This document shows, one piece after another, positions 51,947 through 62,600 of a stretch of DNA of 64,000 bases. The notes under the pieces were generated by a model. That model saw only the letters and a program-made list of their open reading frames with translations. It made no database searches and was not told where the DNA came from. Position 1 is the first letter of the stretch. Each line of letters opens with the position of its first letter. A program made the translations under genes and the position numbers. The stretch comes from Gordonia jacobaea (GTDB lineage Bacteria > Actinomycetota > Actinomycetes > Mycobacteriales > Mycobacteriaceae). The stretch is from the NCBI RefSeq assembly GCF_001186365.1, contig NZ_LDTZ01000016.1, forward strand, positions 248,001 through 312,000. Reading direction: 5' to 3'.

Positions 51947-52939
51947 CTACGCCCCGATGTCTCGGGCGATCGACGGCCAGGTCTGATGCAGGTCGTCCTG
52001 CCAGTAGCCCCACGAGTGGGTTCCGCCTGAGCGCAGATTGACCTTGGCGGGAATGCCGAGCTGCGCGAGGCGCGTGGCCATCTGGCGTGTGCACTGATCG
52101 ATGCCGAACTCGATCGCTCCGCCGAGCAGCGCCTGGTTCGCCAGCACCAGCCCGTCGCCGTCGATCGACGGGTCGGACAATTGTTCGTGCTTGCCGGGAA
52201 GTCCGGTGCCCGCGGTCATGTAGACCTTGGTGCCGCGTAGCTTCGCCGCGTTGAGATAGGGATCGTTCGCCCGCCAACCGGGTCCATTCAGCGGCCCCCA
52301 CATGTTGACCATGTTGCCGCCGCCGCGGTTCTCGACGACGAAGCGGATGTACTGCTGGCCGACGGGGTCGCTGGTGCGAGCACAGCCGCTGAACGCAGCA
52401 ATCGAGCGGTACATCCCGGGAGCCGCCAGCGCGAGGTTGAACACCGTGGTGCCGGCCATCGAGATGCCTGCTGCGGCAACCTTTCCGGTGGTCGGGAAGC
52501 GCTTGTCGATCAGGGGTGGCAGTTCTTTGGTGAGGAACGTCTGCCACTTGTTGCGTCCGAGGACCGGGTCGTCGCGTTGCCAATCGGTGTAGTACGAGAA
52601 CGCACCGCCGATCGGGGTCACGACGTAGACGTTCTTGTCGGCGAAGAACTTCTTGTAGTCGGTGCGGGCGTCCCACGTGGCTGAATCCTCGCCACCGCCT
52701 GCGCCGTTGAGCAGGTACAGCGTCGGCGCGGGACGCGTGCGGTTCTTCGGCGTCAACACCGTGATCGGGACGATGCGATCCATCGACGCCGAATGCACCA
52801 TCAGCGTCACCTGCTGGGGTGAATCGTCGGTCGAACTGACGATGCTCGACGTCGGCGCCGCCTGCGCGGGTGCCGTCGCCCCGAGGAACGCGGCCAGCGT
52901 GAGCCCAAGGGTCAGCCAGATCAGGTGTTGTCGACGCAT
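51947..52939 (-). CDS. Secreted mycolyltransferase (antigen 85 family)
   Basis: A 330-residue esterase/acyltransferase that would move mycolic acids onto trehalose or arabinogalactan outside the membrane. It has a signal peptide (LIWLTLGLTLAAFLGATAPA, then QAAP). The nucleophile motif is AAGISMAGTTVF, the catalytic His lies in GTHSWGYWQDDLH, and TLYLLNGAGGGEDSATW is the oxyanion region common to the family. I preferred the second of two adjacent ATGs (52939), which gives a five-base spacing after AGGAG. It indicates a mycolic-acid-containing cell envelope. Confidence 0.92.
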   Translation of the reverse strand: MRRQHLIWLTLGLTLAAFLGATAPAQAAPTSSIVSSTDDSPQQVTLMVHSASMDRIVPITVLTPKNRTRPAPTLYLLNGAGGGEDSATWDARTDYKKFFADKNVYVVTPIGGAFSYYTDWQRDDPVLGRNKWQTFLTKELPPLIDKRFPTTGKVAAAGISMAGTTVFNLALAAPGMYRSIAAFSGCARTSDPVGQQYIRFVVENRGGGNMVNMWGPLNGPGWRANDPYLNAAKLRGTKVYMTAGTGLPGKHEQLSDPSIDGDGLVLANQALLGGAIEFGIDQCTRQMATRLAQLGIPAKVNLRSGGTHSWGYWQDDLHQTWPSIARDIGA

Positions 52940-53013
52940 CATTGCTCCTGCGATCACTCGTGACGTCTGCGAGGCCGCGTTTCCCAAACGTCGACCCGCA
53001 GGCGTGAGTCGCG

Positions 53014-53856
53014 CTACAGCGCGACCTGCGTCAGGATATCGGTCGTCGGTTGAGCCGATCCACCCTGTGGCTCGATCGTCACCGCGAGCACCGTCGAGGA
53101 GTCGAGGGAATCGATCACCTGCGGGGCGCTGGAGCCGGTACCCGCGACCAGGCCCGCTGAGACCGGGGTGGCCGCTTTGCCGATCAGCCACAACTGGAAA
53201 GTCTGGTCCGCGGGGATGGGGTTGCGCTGGTCGCGCACTACGGCGACAGCGCGGTTCGCCGACTTCGAACTCACTACGGTGATGGTGCCTCGATCATCGG
53301 CGAGCGACGAGACGGTCGACCGCGCATCAGGTGCGGCAAGAATGTCGGAGACCTGTTGGGCGGTGGTTGTCGTCGTCTGCTCCGGTGCGGTGGATCGTCC
53401 GATCAGTACACCAGCACCGAGCGCGACGGCCACCGCGACCGCTGCAGCGCCGACCGCGACTGCGACACGCCCGCGCCTGCTGCGCGCGCGGTCGATCGGA
53501 ACAACGGTCGCGGGGTCACCGTCGGAGACGTCTGGGTGGTCGGTGTCGGTGTCGCTCGGCTCTTCGGTGTCGGAGACGCCCGGCCGTGAGGTGTCGGTGC
53601 TCCTCGGCCCTTCGGCGTCGGCGCTGAACACGTGGTCGAGGACCGTCGTGCGCATCTCTGGGGGTGCGGCGAGTGCGAATCCGCTTGCGAGGTCGGTGAT
53701 GGCCGACTGGATGTCGGTGATGCGTGCGAGGTAGATCCGGAGTTCGACGGCGCTGAGGTCGTCGAGTTCGCGGCGCACGCGTTCGGTCTCGGCGGGCGTC
53801 AGCGCGTCGATCGCATACAGCTCGATGTGGTCGTCGAGCCACTCGGTGTCAGCCAT
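53014..53856 (-). CDS. rskA: Anti-sigma-K factor
   Basis: A 280-residue single-pass membrane protein. The cytosolic N-terminus (DTEWLDDHIELYAIDALTPA, then ETERVRRELDDL) is the RskA sigma-binding domain. A Ser/Asp/Thr-rich linker follows, then one membrane helix, VAVAVGAAAVAVAVALGAGV, and an external domain ending in VLAVTIEPQGGSAQPT. In mycobacteria RskA holds SigK inactive until it is cleaved by regulated proteolysis. It overlaps the end of sigK by eight bases. GGTGAG precedes the ATG; a GTG nine bases upstream is an alternative start. Confidence 0.92.
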   Translation of the reverse strand: MADTEWLDDHIELYAIDALTPAETERVRRELDDLSAVELRIYLARITDIQSAITDLASGFALAAPPEMRTTVLDHVFSADAEGPRSTDTSRPGVSDTEEPSDTDTDHPDVSDGDPATVVPIDRARSRRGRVAVAVGAAAVAVAVALGAGVLIGRSTAPEQTTTTTAQQVSDILAAPDARSTVSSLADDRGTITVVSSKSANRAVAVVRDQRNPIPADQTFQLWLIGKAATPVSAGLVAGTGSSAPQVIDSLDSSTVLAVTIEPQGGSAQPTTDILTQVAL

Positions 53857-54460
53857 CGGACTCACCGTGCAGACACTTCTTGAGCCGGCGGAGGCCGTCG
53901 CGGATGCGGGATTTGATCGTCGGGAGCGGAGTGGACATGACGGCCGCGACCTCGGGATACGTCATGCCGTTGAAGTACGACATCTCGATGCTCGCGCGTT
54001 GGAGTTCCGTCAGCCGGTCGAGGCACGTGTGCAGGGTGCGGGTCTCCTCGCGGTCGACGACCACTTCGAGTGGAATCGGGTGCGGGGTACTCGCGTTGCC
54101 TGCGCCGTACTCGGCGGCCTTGCGTTGCTGGAGTTCCTCCGTGCGGACGCGATCGACGGCGCGCCGATGCGCGATCGTCATCATCCACGTGATCACCGAG
54201 CCCCGCGACGGCTGATACTGGTCGGCCTTCTGCCAATATTGCAGGTAGGACTCCTGTACGACCTCATCGGCGTAGTGCACGTCGCGGATCACCCGGAGCG
54301 CGAGGCCGTAGATGCGTGCGCTGGTGAGGTCGTAGAGGTGACTGAATGCCGCGCGGTCGCCGCCTGCGGATGCGGTCAGCAGATCACGAAGGGTTCCGGC
54401 TTCCGACGTCGAGCCTCCGGGGCGGTCGTCGTCTCCCGTCGCTGCGTGGCCGGATGTCAC
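53849..54460 (-). CDS. sigK: ECF sigma factor SigK
   Basis: A 203-residue extracytoplasmic-function sigma factor. Region 2 is FSHLYDLTSARIYGLALRVI, followed by YADEVVQESYLQYWQKADQY and VITWMMTIAHRRAVDRVR; region 4 is LTELQRASIEMSYFNGMTYP, followed by VAAVMSTPLPTIKSRIRDGL. The order sigK-rskA matches mycobacteria, where SigK controls a redox- and envelope-related regulon. I used the GTG at 54460 (GGTGGTGGA upstream) since the residues before it are low complexity and have no ribosome-binding site; an ATG at 54508 is the alternative. Confidence 0.92.
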   Translation of the reverse strand: MTSGHAATGDDDRPGGSTSEAGTLRDLLTASAGGDRAAFSHLYDLTSARIYGLALRVIRDVHYADEVVQESYLQYWQKADQYQPSRGSVITWMMTIAHRRAVDRVRTEELQQRKAAEYGAGNASTPHPIPLEVVVDREETRTLHTCLDRLTELQRASIEMSYFNGMTYPEVAAVMSTPLPTIKSRIRDGLRRLKKCLHGESDG

Positions 54461-54555
54461 TCCACCACCGTAGCCACGCCTGACGTCAGGTGTCGCGATT
54501 ACGCCCATACGGTGTCGTGTCGTGTCGGGATCGGCACGACCATCGGGCCGTCGAC

Positions 54556-55338
54556 TCATCTGCTTGCCGCACGCCGGTAGAGCATCAGCGACAACGGCAT
54601 GCACACCGCGAGGATCACGAGGCTCGCACCGATCGAGTAGCCGAGCGCGTGGTCGGCGACCCACCCGGACGGTGGCACGAAGTTCGACGGCGCGCCGTTG
54701 CCGAGGTGCTCGCGACTCGTCGTGGCGACAGCCGTCACCGGATTCCACTCGGCGATCGTTCGTAGCGGCCCCGGCAGGCTGGCCGCCGAGATGAATGCCG
54801 ACGACAGGAACGTCACCGGGAACATCCACAGGAACCCGATGCTCTGCGCCACTTCGACATTGGGCGCTATCAGCCCGGTGACCGCGCCCACCCATGCCAT
54901 CGCGAGCGCGAACAGGATGATCACCCCGAACGCGATTGCCGCGTCGGCGAGCGAGCCGTGGACCCGCCACCCGATGACCAGTCCGCTGATCACCATGACC
55001 GCGAGTCCGACGAGGCCGAGCAGCATGTCGGAGCCCACCCGCCCGGCGATGACGGCCAATCGCGACATGGGCAACGAGCGCAGCCGGTCGATGATCCCGT
55101 CCGACATGTCGTTGGCAAGTCCCACCGTGGTGAACGCTGCGTTGAAAACGACTGTCTGCGTGAAGATCCCGGCCATCAGGTACTCGCGGTAGGAGTGCCC
55201 TCCGAACGTCGCGCCGAAGGCGTAGGCGAAGAGGAACACGAACATCAGCGGCTGAATGGTCGCGCTGACGAGCAGGGTGGGGATGCGTCGCACCGTGAGC
55301 AGGTTGCGCTCGACGATGACTGCTGTGTCAGTGAACAT
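54556..55338 (-). CDS. ABC-2 type transporter permease (DrrB family)
   Basis: A 260-residue permease with six predicted helices, including LLVSATIQPLMFVFLFAYAF and SLVILAVCMPLSLMLYRRAA. The ABC-2 signature region is FPVTFLSSAFISAASLPGPL. This is the classic single DrrB-type permease, unlike the two-permease exporter at 9.1-10.7 kb. The ATG at 55338 lies within the 3' end of the ATPase gene (11-base overlap), with GGGAGC upstream. It is the last gene of the NRPS-MbtH-ATPase-permease operon and probably exports that operon's product. Confidence 0.9.
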   Translation of the reverse strand: MFTDTAVIVERNLLTVRRIPTLLVSATIQPLMFVFLFAYAFGATFGGHSYREYLMAGIFTQTVVFNAAFTTVGLANDMSDGIIDRLRSLPMSRLAVIAGRVGSDMLLGLVGLAVMVISGLVIGWRVHGSLADAAIAFGVIILFALAMAWVGAVTGLIAPNVEVAQSIGFLWMFPVTFLSSAFISAASLPGPLRTIAEWNPVTAVATTSREHLGNGAPSNFVPPSGWVADHALGYSIGASLVILAVCMPLSLMLYRRAASR

Positions 55339-56425
55339 CGGCGGGCTCCCTTGTCTCGCGGTTCGTCGCCGTGTCGCCATCGGCGTTGATGGTGTGGTCG
55401 GTCAGTTGAAGGAAGACGTCGTCGAGTGTTGGTCCGGCAACGGAGACGCTGCGCACCGGCGTGCCTCCGGCGTCGAGTGCACGGATGGCGTCCGGTATGT
55501 CGGCAGCACCGTCAGCGACGGGCACCGTCCACGTCCCTGTTTCGGATCGATGAGGGTTTCCGACGCCGATTGCCGCCAATGTTCTTGCGACGACGGCGGA
55601 TTCGGAAGCTGTCGGCTCGCCGTCGAACTCGACGGTGAGGATTTCGGGGGTGATGGAGTTCTTGAGCTCGTCTGCGCTGCCCTGCGCGCGGATCGTTCCG
55701 TGGTCGATGACGGTGATCTCGTCGGCGAGTGTGTCGGCTTCCTCGAGGTACTGGGTGGTGAGCAACACGGTGGTTCCCGCATCCACCTGTGCGGCGATCA
55801 GGTCCCAGATCTGACGTCGGCCCCGTGGGTCGAGTCCTGTGGTCGGCTCGTCGAGGATGACGAGGCGCGGGTGGTTGATGAGCGCTCCAGCGAGGTCGAG
55901 TCGTCGCCGCATGCCGCCCGAGTAGGTGCGCATCGGTCGGTCGGCGGCATCGTCGAGGCCGAGTTCGGCGATCATGTCGCGCGCGAGGACAGATGCGTCG
56001 CGACGACGATGGCCGTAGAGCTGCGCCACCATGCGTAGGTTCTCGAAGCCGGTGAGGGTGCCGTCCACAGCGGCGTATTGCCCTGAGACGCCGATGATTT
56101 CGCGCGCCCGGTCGGGCTCACGCAGTGCATCGATCCCCGAGACGGTGACCGTGCCGGCATCGGGGCGCAGCAGAGTGGCCACCATGCGAACGGTGGTCGT
56201 CTTGCCCGCACCGTTGGGACCCAGGAGAGCGTGGACGGTGCCCGCCGGAATCGTGAGGTCGAGATCCCCGACGGCGACGACAGCGCGGCCTCGGCGCAGC
56301 AGTCCGGAGGTGAAGACCTTTCGTACACCGCGGATCTCGAGTGCGTTCTGTGTGGCCCCGGTGTCGGACGACCCGGTATCTGTCCTGTCGCGATCGGGCG
56401 TATCCGTGGTGCTGGGCTCAGTCAT
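55328..56425 (-). CDS. ABC transporter ATP-binding protein (DrrA family)
   Basis: A 365-residue ATPase with Walker [11 protein letters not shown], signature YSGGMRRR, Walker [14 protein letters not shown], and the region [15 protein letters not shown]. The DrrA-type C-terminal domain ends [14 protein letters not shown]. An N-terminal Thr/Asp-rich stretch of about 30 residues precedes the nucleotide-binding fold. Its ATG at 56425 overlaps the MbtH stop by eight bases, so it is coupled to the second NRPS operon. Confidence 0.93.
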   Translation of the reverse strand: MTEPSTTDTPDRDRTDTGSSDTGATQNALEIRGVRKVFTSGLLRRGRAVVAVGDLDLTIPAGTVHALLGPNGAGKTTTVRMVATLLRPDAGTVTVSGIDALREPDRAREIIGVSGQYAAVDGTLTGFENLRMVAQLYGHRRRDASVLARDMIAELGLDDAADRPMRTYSGGMRRRLDLAGALINHPRLVILDEPTTGLDPRGRRQIWDLIAAQVDAGTTVLLTTQYLEEADTLADEITVIDHGTIRAQGSADELKNSITPEILTVEFDGEPTASESAVVARTLAAIGVGNPHRSETGTWTVPVADGAADIPDAIRALDAGGTPVRSVSVAGPTLDDVFLQLTDHTINADGDTATNRETREPADVH

Positions 56426-56663
56426 CCTGTGTCGTCCCGTGGTCGGCACGCTTACTCCCTTCCATTGCTTCGATCAGGCTCTTCGGGCGCAGGTCGGTCC
56501 AATTCTCTTCGACGTAGCGCAGGCAGTCGTCGTGGCCCGACGGCCCGTGCACGCTGCGCCAGCCGGTGGGGACAGGCGCGAACTGGGGCCACAGCGAGTG
56601 TTGGTTCTCGTGGTTGACCAGCACCAGGAACACGCCGTTGACGTCGTCGAACGGATTGGTCAT
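56418..56663 (-). CDS. MbtH-like NRPS chaperone (second copy)
   Basis: An 81-residue MbtH-family protein opening [20 protein letters not shown], with QHSLWPQF and [14 protein letters not shown]. It is very like the copy at 45295-45507 in its core, but has an extra polar tail, [20 protein letters not shown] sits eight bases before the ATG and overlaps the end of the upstream NRPS gene, which stops 13 bases away. It should support the A domains of the second assembly line. Confidence 0.96.
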   Translation of the reverse strand: MTNPFDDVNGVFLVLVNHENQHSLWPQFAPVPTGWRSVHGPSGHDDCLRYVEENWTDLRPKSLIEAMEGSKRADHGTTQDD

Positions 56664-56676
56664 GAGTGATTCCTCC

Positions 56677-59600
56677 TCAGTTGATGTCTTCGGTTGACGT
56701 GACGCCACTGGTGTGGCGCCACCGATGGCGCGCAGTTGCCGCGTCGTCCATGCGATGCCTCGATGTCCGACGCGGTTGTGGGGAGAGGACATGCGCGAAG
56801 TCGACGACGTTGTGCGGCAGAAGCATTCGAGCGTGAGTGCAGTCGACATCGATATTGTGGATGTACCCGTCGACGTAGGGACGCCATCCGTCGACGGCTC
56901 GTGCACCCCGCTGAGGTGCCCTGGTGGCGGAGACGAAGGTGATGTCTCCGTGGAACACTCGAGGACGCCACGGATTGGCGAGGGAGCCCGCCTGCTCGAA
57001 AACGCGGTGCACCGTGCCGAATTCGGCTCTCGACAACCCCGCGAGCATCCCGCCGGCCGACCGCACCGCGTGCCAGGCGTCGTCGACATCGGGTGACGCG
57101 GTGGGATCGGTTGTGGTGATGCCGAATTCGCTCATGAGCTCACCAATGGAGGGCTCGGTGACGAGGTCGGGTCGGTCGGACAGGACGTACGAGTCGAGGA
57201 TCGTGAGATCGCCGATGACTTCTCCGCTCCCCTGAAGGATCACCGCGATCTCCTGGGCGATGATCCCGCCGAGCGACCAGCCGAGCAGATGGTACGGACC
57301 GGACGGCGCGACCGACTGGATCTGTTCGGCGTAGTACGCGGCGAGTTCACCAAGCGACGACGGCGCAGGCTGCCCGGACAGCGTCGGGTGCTGGAGGCCG
57401 TACACGGGACGGTCGGGTTCCAGGTGGGGTAGCAGCGACGCGAATGCCCAGGAGAGTCCGATCGCCGGATGCACGACGAATAGCGGTGCCTTTGTCGACG
57501 CAGACTCGCGCGGCGCCGACCGCAGCGGGATGAGTACCTCCCAGGCGGAGCGAGAGCCCGCGCTGCTGTTGTCCGGTTCGTGTGACGCAGGGTCGATCTG
57601 TGAGGCGAGTTCTGCGACTGTCGGTGCCGCGAACACCTGGTGCGCGCGTATCTCGACTCCGAGAGCGCTCGACAGACGATCGGTCAGGGTCGTTGCCTGC
57701 AACGAGTTTCCGCCGAGATCGAAGAAGCTGGCGTCTGCGGCGATCTCGTCGTCCGGCAGTCCGAGTACCTCGATGAAGATCGCCGCGATGGTCGTCTCGG
57801 TGCCGGGGCGCGGGGCGCGCCCACGTCGCGTGATCTCCGGAGCCGGGAGCGCCGTGCGGTCGAGCTTGCCGACGGGGGTCAGTGGGATCTCGTCGAGAAC
57901 AGTGACCGTCGCGGGCACCATATGGCGCGGAAGGCGTTCTCGCAGGGAACTTCTCAGGTCATCGCCCAGAGCGGTTCGATGCGAGGTGCCGGCGTGGGCG
58001 GCTCGCTCGGCGAGCGTCACGTAGCTGTGCAAGGTGGTGCCGCCCTCCGTCGACGCGGAGTCGTCCCCGGACTGGCCGGCTCCGGCCAGCACTGTGACCG
58101 CGAAATCGATCCGAGGGTCGGCCGTGAGCGCGTCGTCGATCTCTCCGAGTTCGACGCGGAAGCCACGAACCTGTACCTGGCCATCGCTTCTGGCGACGTA
58201 GGAGAGTCGGCCGTCGTGCGTCCACCGGACGAGGTCTCCGGTGCGGTACATGCGGCAACCGGCGAACTCGTCTCCGGCGACCATCGGGGCGGGCAGATAC
58301 CGCGACGCGGTGAGCCCGGGACGACGGTGGTAGCCGCGGGTCACCTGCGACCCGATCAGGTACAACTCACCCACGACACCCGCGGGCACCGGATGCAGGC
58401 GCGCATCGAGTACGAGTGCGCTCACGCCGTTGTTCGGTGTGCCCATGGTCAGTTCGTCGTGTGCGCGCAGCGGATCGCTCGAGGTGGTGATCACGGTGGT
58501 CTCGGTGGGGCCGTAGACATTCATGATCCGACGCCCCGCCGACCACCGCCGCGCGAGATCTGCTCCGTAGGCCTCGCCGCCGATCGCGAGGCACGTCAAC
58601 GTCGGGACATCGGTCGGCGACATGCTCGCCACCGCGGCGGGCGTGATGAATGCGTGGGTCACCCCGGTCCGAGTGAGGAACCGCGCCAACGGTTTACCAC
58701 CGTAGACGTCGGTCGGAGCGATGACCAGGCATGCGGAGCCCGCTGCGGCGAGCAGGAACTCGAGCACCGAGGCGTCGAAGCTCGGTGACGCGAAATGGAG
58801 CACCCGCGATCCTTCGTCCGGTGTCATCCTCGCCCGCAACTCGTCGCGGACCGCACGTAACCCGGAGTGCGGCACCAGAACGCCCTTCGGTCGCCCGGTC
58901 GAGCCGGAGGTGTAGATGATGTAGGCCAACTGGTCGACGCCTGCGGGTACTGCCTCGGTCTCTGTGAGGGGAGCTGTCGACGCGCCGGCGAGCCGGTCGA
59001 GTACCGACTGCTCGTCGACGACGAGTATCGGCATCGTCGAGGAGGGGATGCGCTCGCGGGTCGCCGAGTCGGTCACCACGAGTCGCGCACCGCTGTCGGT
59101 GAGCATGTGCGCGATCCGCTCCGGCGGGTACGTCGGGTCGACGGGCACGTAGGCGGCTCCTGTCCGCACGATGGCCCAGATGGCAACGAGTGCCTCGATC
59201 GACCGGGGAATGGCCATGGCCACAACAGGTTCGCTCGTCGCCTGCGCGTCCGATTCCCAGACGCCACTGGCCAGCAGCACACGTGCGAGTCGGTGCGCGC
59301 GGGCGTCGAGCTCGCGGTAGGTGATGCTGGTGTCGCCGTCGGTGGCGGCGATGCCGTAGGGGTTGCGTGACACGGAGTCGTCGAGAATCTCGCCGAACGT
59401 GATCGGTTCGCCGCTGACCGGTCCGCGCGCGGGTGCGACATCGGCAACCTCGAGCGGATCGGTGATGCGGATGTCGCCGACCGCGCGCGTGGTGTCGGTG
59501 GTGAACGCACGGACCACCCGCAGGAACCGGATGGCGAGGTCGTGGGCATCGTGGTCGCGGTACCGATCGGCGGCGAACGTCACCTCGAGGGAAGCGTCGG

Positions 59601-62600
59601 GTGAGTGTAGGTGCGCGATCGTGAACTGAAGACCGAATTTGGCCTGGGCGGAGCCGATCTCGCCGATTTCCCCGCGCAGCCCCGGTGCCAGGTCGACCTG
59701 TCCGTGCGCGACGTCTGCCCCGTAGTCGTGGACCGAGAGTGCGACCTCGAAGAGCGGATGTCCGCCGACCGACCTGTCGGGATTGACCGCTGCGACGACG
59801 TCGTCGAAGGGCACGTCGCGATGGTCGAGCGCATCGAGGTCGTCGTCTCGCACCCGCGCGAGCAGGTCGCGAACGGGTTCGGTGCCGTCGAGCCGAGTGC
59901 GCAGGGCGAGCGTGTTGACGAACATTCCCACCACACGGCTGAGGTCGGTGTCCGGGCTATCTGCGAGTTCAGCGATGTCCCGATTCGCCACCGGCGTGCC
60001 GATCACCACGTCATCGCCTACTCCGAGTCGGTGCAGGAGGGTGGCGAGTGCGGTGTGGAGCAGAGTGAACGGGGTGGTCGAATAGGCTCGCGCACAATCG
60101 ATCACGGCGTTGCGCAGCCCGTCGTCGAGCGGAATCGATACCGAACCGGCAACCGACGGCGAACTCTTGTGTGCGTCGGCATGGGTCTGCGCGGGGCGGG
60201 TCGGCTTTGGTGCGCAGTCGGCCGGGGCGCCTGCGAGCAGGCTCGTCCAGTAGGCGAGATCGTCCTCTTTTTCACTTCGACGGTCGGCCGCGGTGACGAT
60301 TGCGGCGTAGTCGCGATAGTCGAAAGCCGAAGCCTCCCAGAAGGTGTCACGGCCGTTGAGTCTTTCGGAGTAGGCCGTGGCGAGGTCGTCGATCAGAATC
60401 GGCAGCGAGGCGCCGTCGGCCGCGGCGTGGTGGATGACGAGGACGAGGATGTGCTCGCTGGTGGTGCCCTGCGAGATCCGCGTCAGGAGATGCGCGCGCA
60501 TCCCAGGCTGCGCCGAGATGTCGATCGGGGTGGCGCACAGGTGCTCGATCAACGCCGACGCGTCGCTGTCGTCGCTGTAGCCGAGCGGTTGCAGATGCCC
60601 GATCGCGCGGTCGGCCCCGACGAGAACACCTCCGACCTGCGTACCGCCTGTTTCGGAGGGGTAGACGGTACGCAGGCCGGCGTGCCGCGACACGAGATCG
60701 ACCAGTGTGTCGCGGAGCGTCTGACGGTCAAGGGGTCCCGTCAGGCGCAGTGTGAAGGGCATCAGGTAGTCGGTCGACGCCGGCTGCGTGCGAGCCAGCG
60801 ACAGTAGTCGACGCTGCATCGGCGCGATCGGAATGATGCTGCCGCGCAGAGGAATCAGCGTGGCGGAATGACTCCCTTGCTCGACGTGCTCGTCGCGGCC
60901 GACGAGTTCCGCGAGCGCGGCAACCGTCGGGCGATCGAAGATCTCCCGCACGCGAAGCCTGGTTCCGTCGTCGCTGCGCAGCTTGGCCGCGAGAGCCGTT
61001 GCCTGCAACGACGTTCCGCCCGCGGCGAAGAAGTCGGTATCTGCGCCAACGCTGTCGCGTTCGACGCCGAGGACGTCGGCCATTGCGTCGGCTACCCGCT
61101 GCTCGGCCGTCGAACCGAGCTCTCGCACAGCAGCCGCCGCCGGTGCGGTCGGTGCGGGCAGCGAGCGACGGTCGATCTTTCCGTTGGGAGTCAACGGGAA
61201 CCGATCCAGCACGACGACGCTCGACGGCACCATCTGCCGGGGCAGACTCGCCGCGACATGCGCGATGAGGTCATGGTCGGACGGGGAGTCGGGCCGGGTC
61301 GACGTGACGTACGCGACCAGGCGTGCCTCGGCGCCTTCTCCGTGCACGAGTGTCAGCGCGGCGTCGACGTCACGATGTGATGTGAGCGCGTGGCTCACCT
61401 CGTCCGGCTCGATGCGGAAACCGCGCACCTTGACCTGATTGTCGCTGCGGCCGTCGAAGACCAACGACCCATCGGTGGTGCGGTGCACCACGTCGCCGGT
61501 GCGATACATCAGCCCGCCGCGCGCTCGCGGATCGGCGATGAATCGTGCAGCGGTCAGACCCGGACGGCCGAGGTAGCCGCGTGCGACCCCCGGTCCTGCG
61601 AGGTACAGCTCACCGGGTACGTTGTCGCGCAAGGGATTCAGTCGATGGTCGAGAACCAGTGCGGTGCAACCGATAACCGGCTCGCCGATCGTGATCGCCT
61701 CGCCGGGACTCAACGGCTGCGACATCGTCGCCACGATCGTGGTCTCGGTGGGTCCGTAGCAGTTGACGTAACGCCTTCCCGGTGCCCAGGCCGCCACGAG
61801 TTCTGCTGGCGATGCCTCGCCCCCGACGCCGAGCGTCCGGAGCAGCGGCAGCGGCGCAGGTGTGGCTGCCATGAGCGCGGCGGGTGTGATGAAGGCGTGC
61901 GACACCGCGTGCTCGGCGAGGAACTCGACGAGCTCGTCTCCGCCGAAGATGGTCGGCGGCGCGATGACCATCGTCGCACCCGCATCGAAGGCGAGGAGGA
62001 ACTCCAGGAACGTCGCATCGAAACCGGGTGACGCGAAATGCAGTGTGCGATCGCCGGAATGAACGTCGTAGCGGTCGCGCTGACTCTGGCTGAACGCGCC
62101 GATGCCTCGATGCGTCACCGTGACGCCCTTGGGTGTGCCGGTCGAGCCGGAGGTGTAGATCACGTACGCGGCGGCGTCGGGTCGACGAGGCGCGGGAGCC
62201 GGTGGTGCCGCGCTGCCGCGATCGAGTGCTCCGGTGTCGAACCAGTGCAGGTCGGACGACGCGTCGAGCAGTGCGGTTCCGAGTGCCCCGTCGGTGTCGG
62301 TGATTCCGACTGCGACGTCGGAGTCGCGGAGCATGTGCTCGATGCGTTCGGTCGGATACCGCGGATCGATGGGAAGCACCACGCCGCCCGCGCGCAGGAC
62401 TGCCCAGAGCGCGGCGACGAACCGCCACGACCGGGGGAGTGCCACGGCGACTACGTCTTCCGGCCCGACGCCCTCGGCCCGGAGAGCGTTCGCCCATCGT
62501 GCCGAGATCTCGTCGAGGCGCGCGTACGTCAGCGCGACGTCGCTGTCCTCGACGGCAATGAGATCACGGTGGCGGGTGGCGGTGAGCTCGAGCAGGTCAC

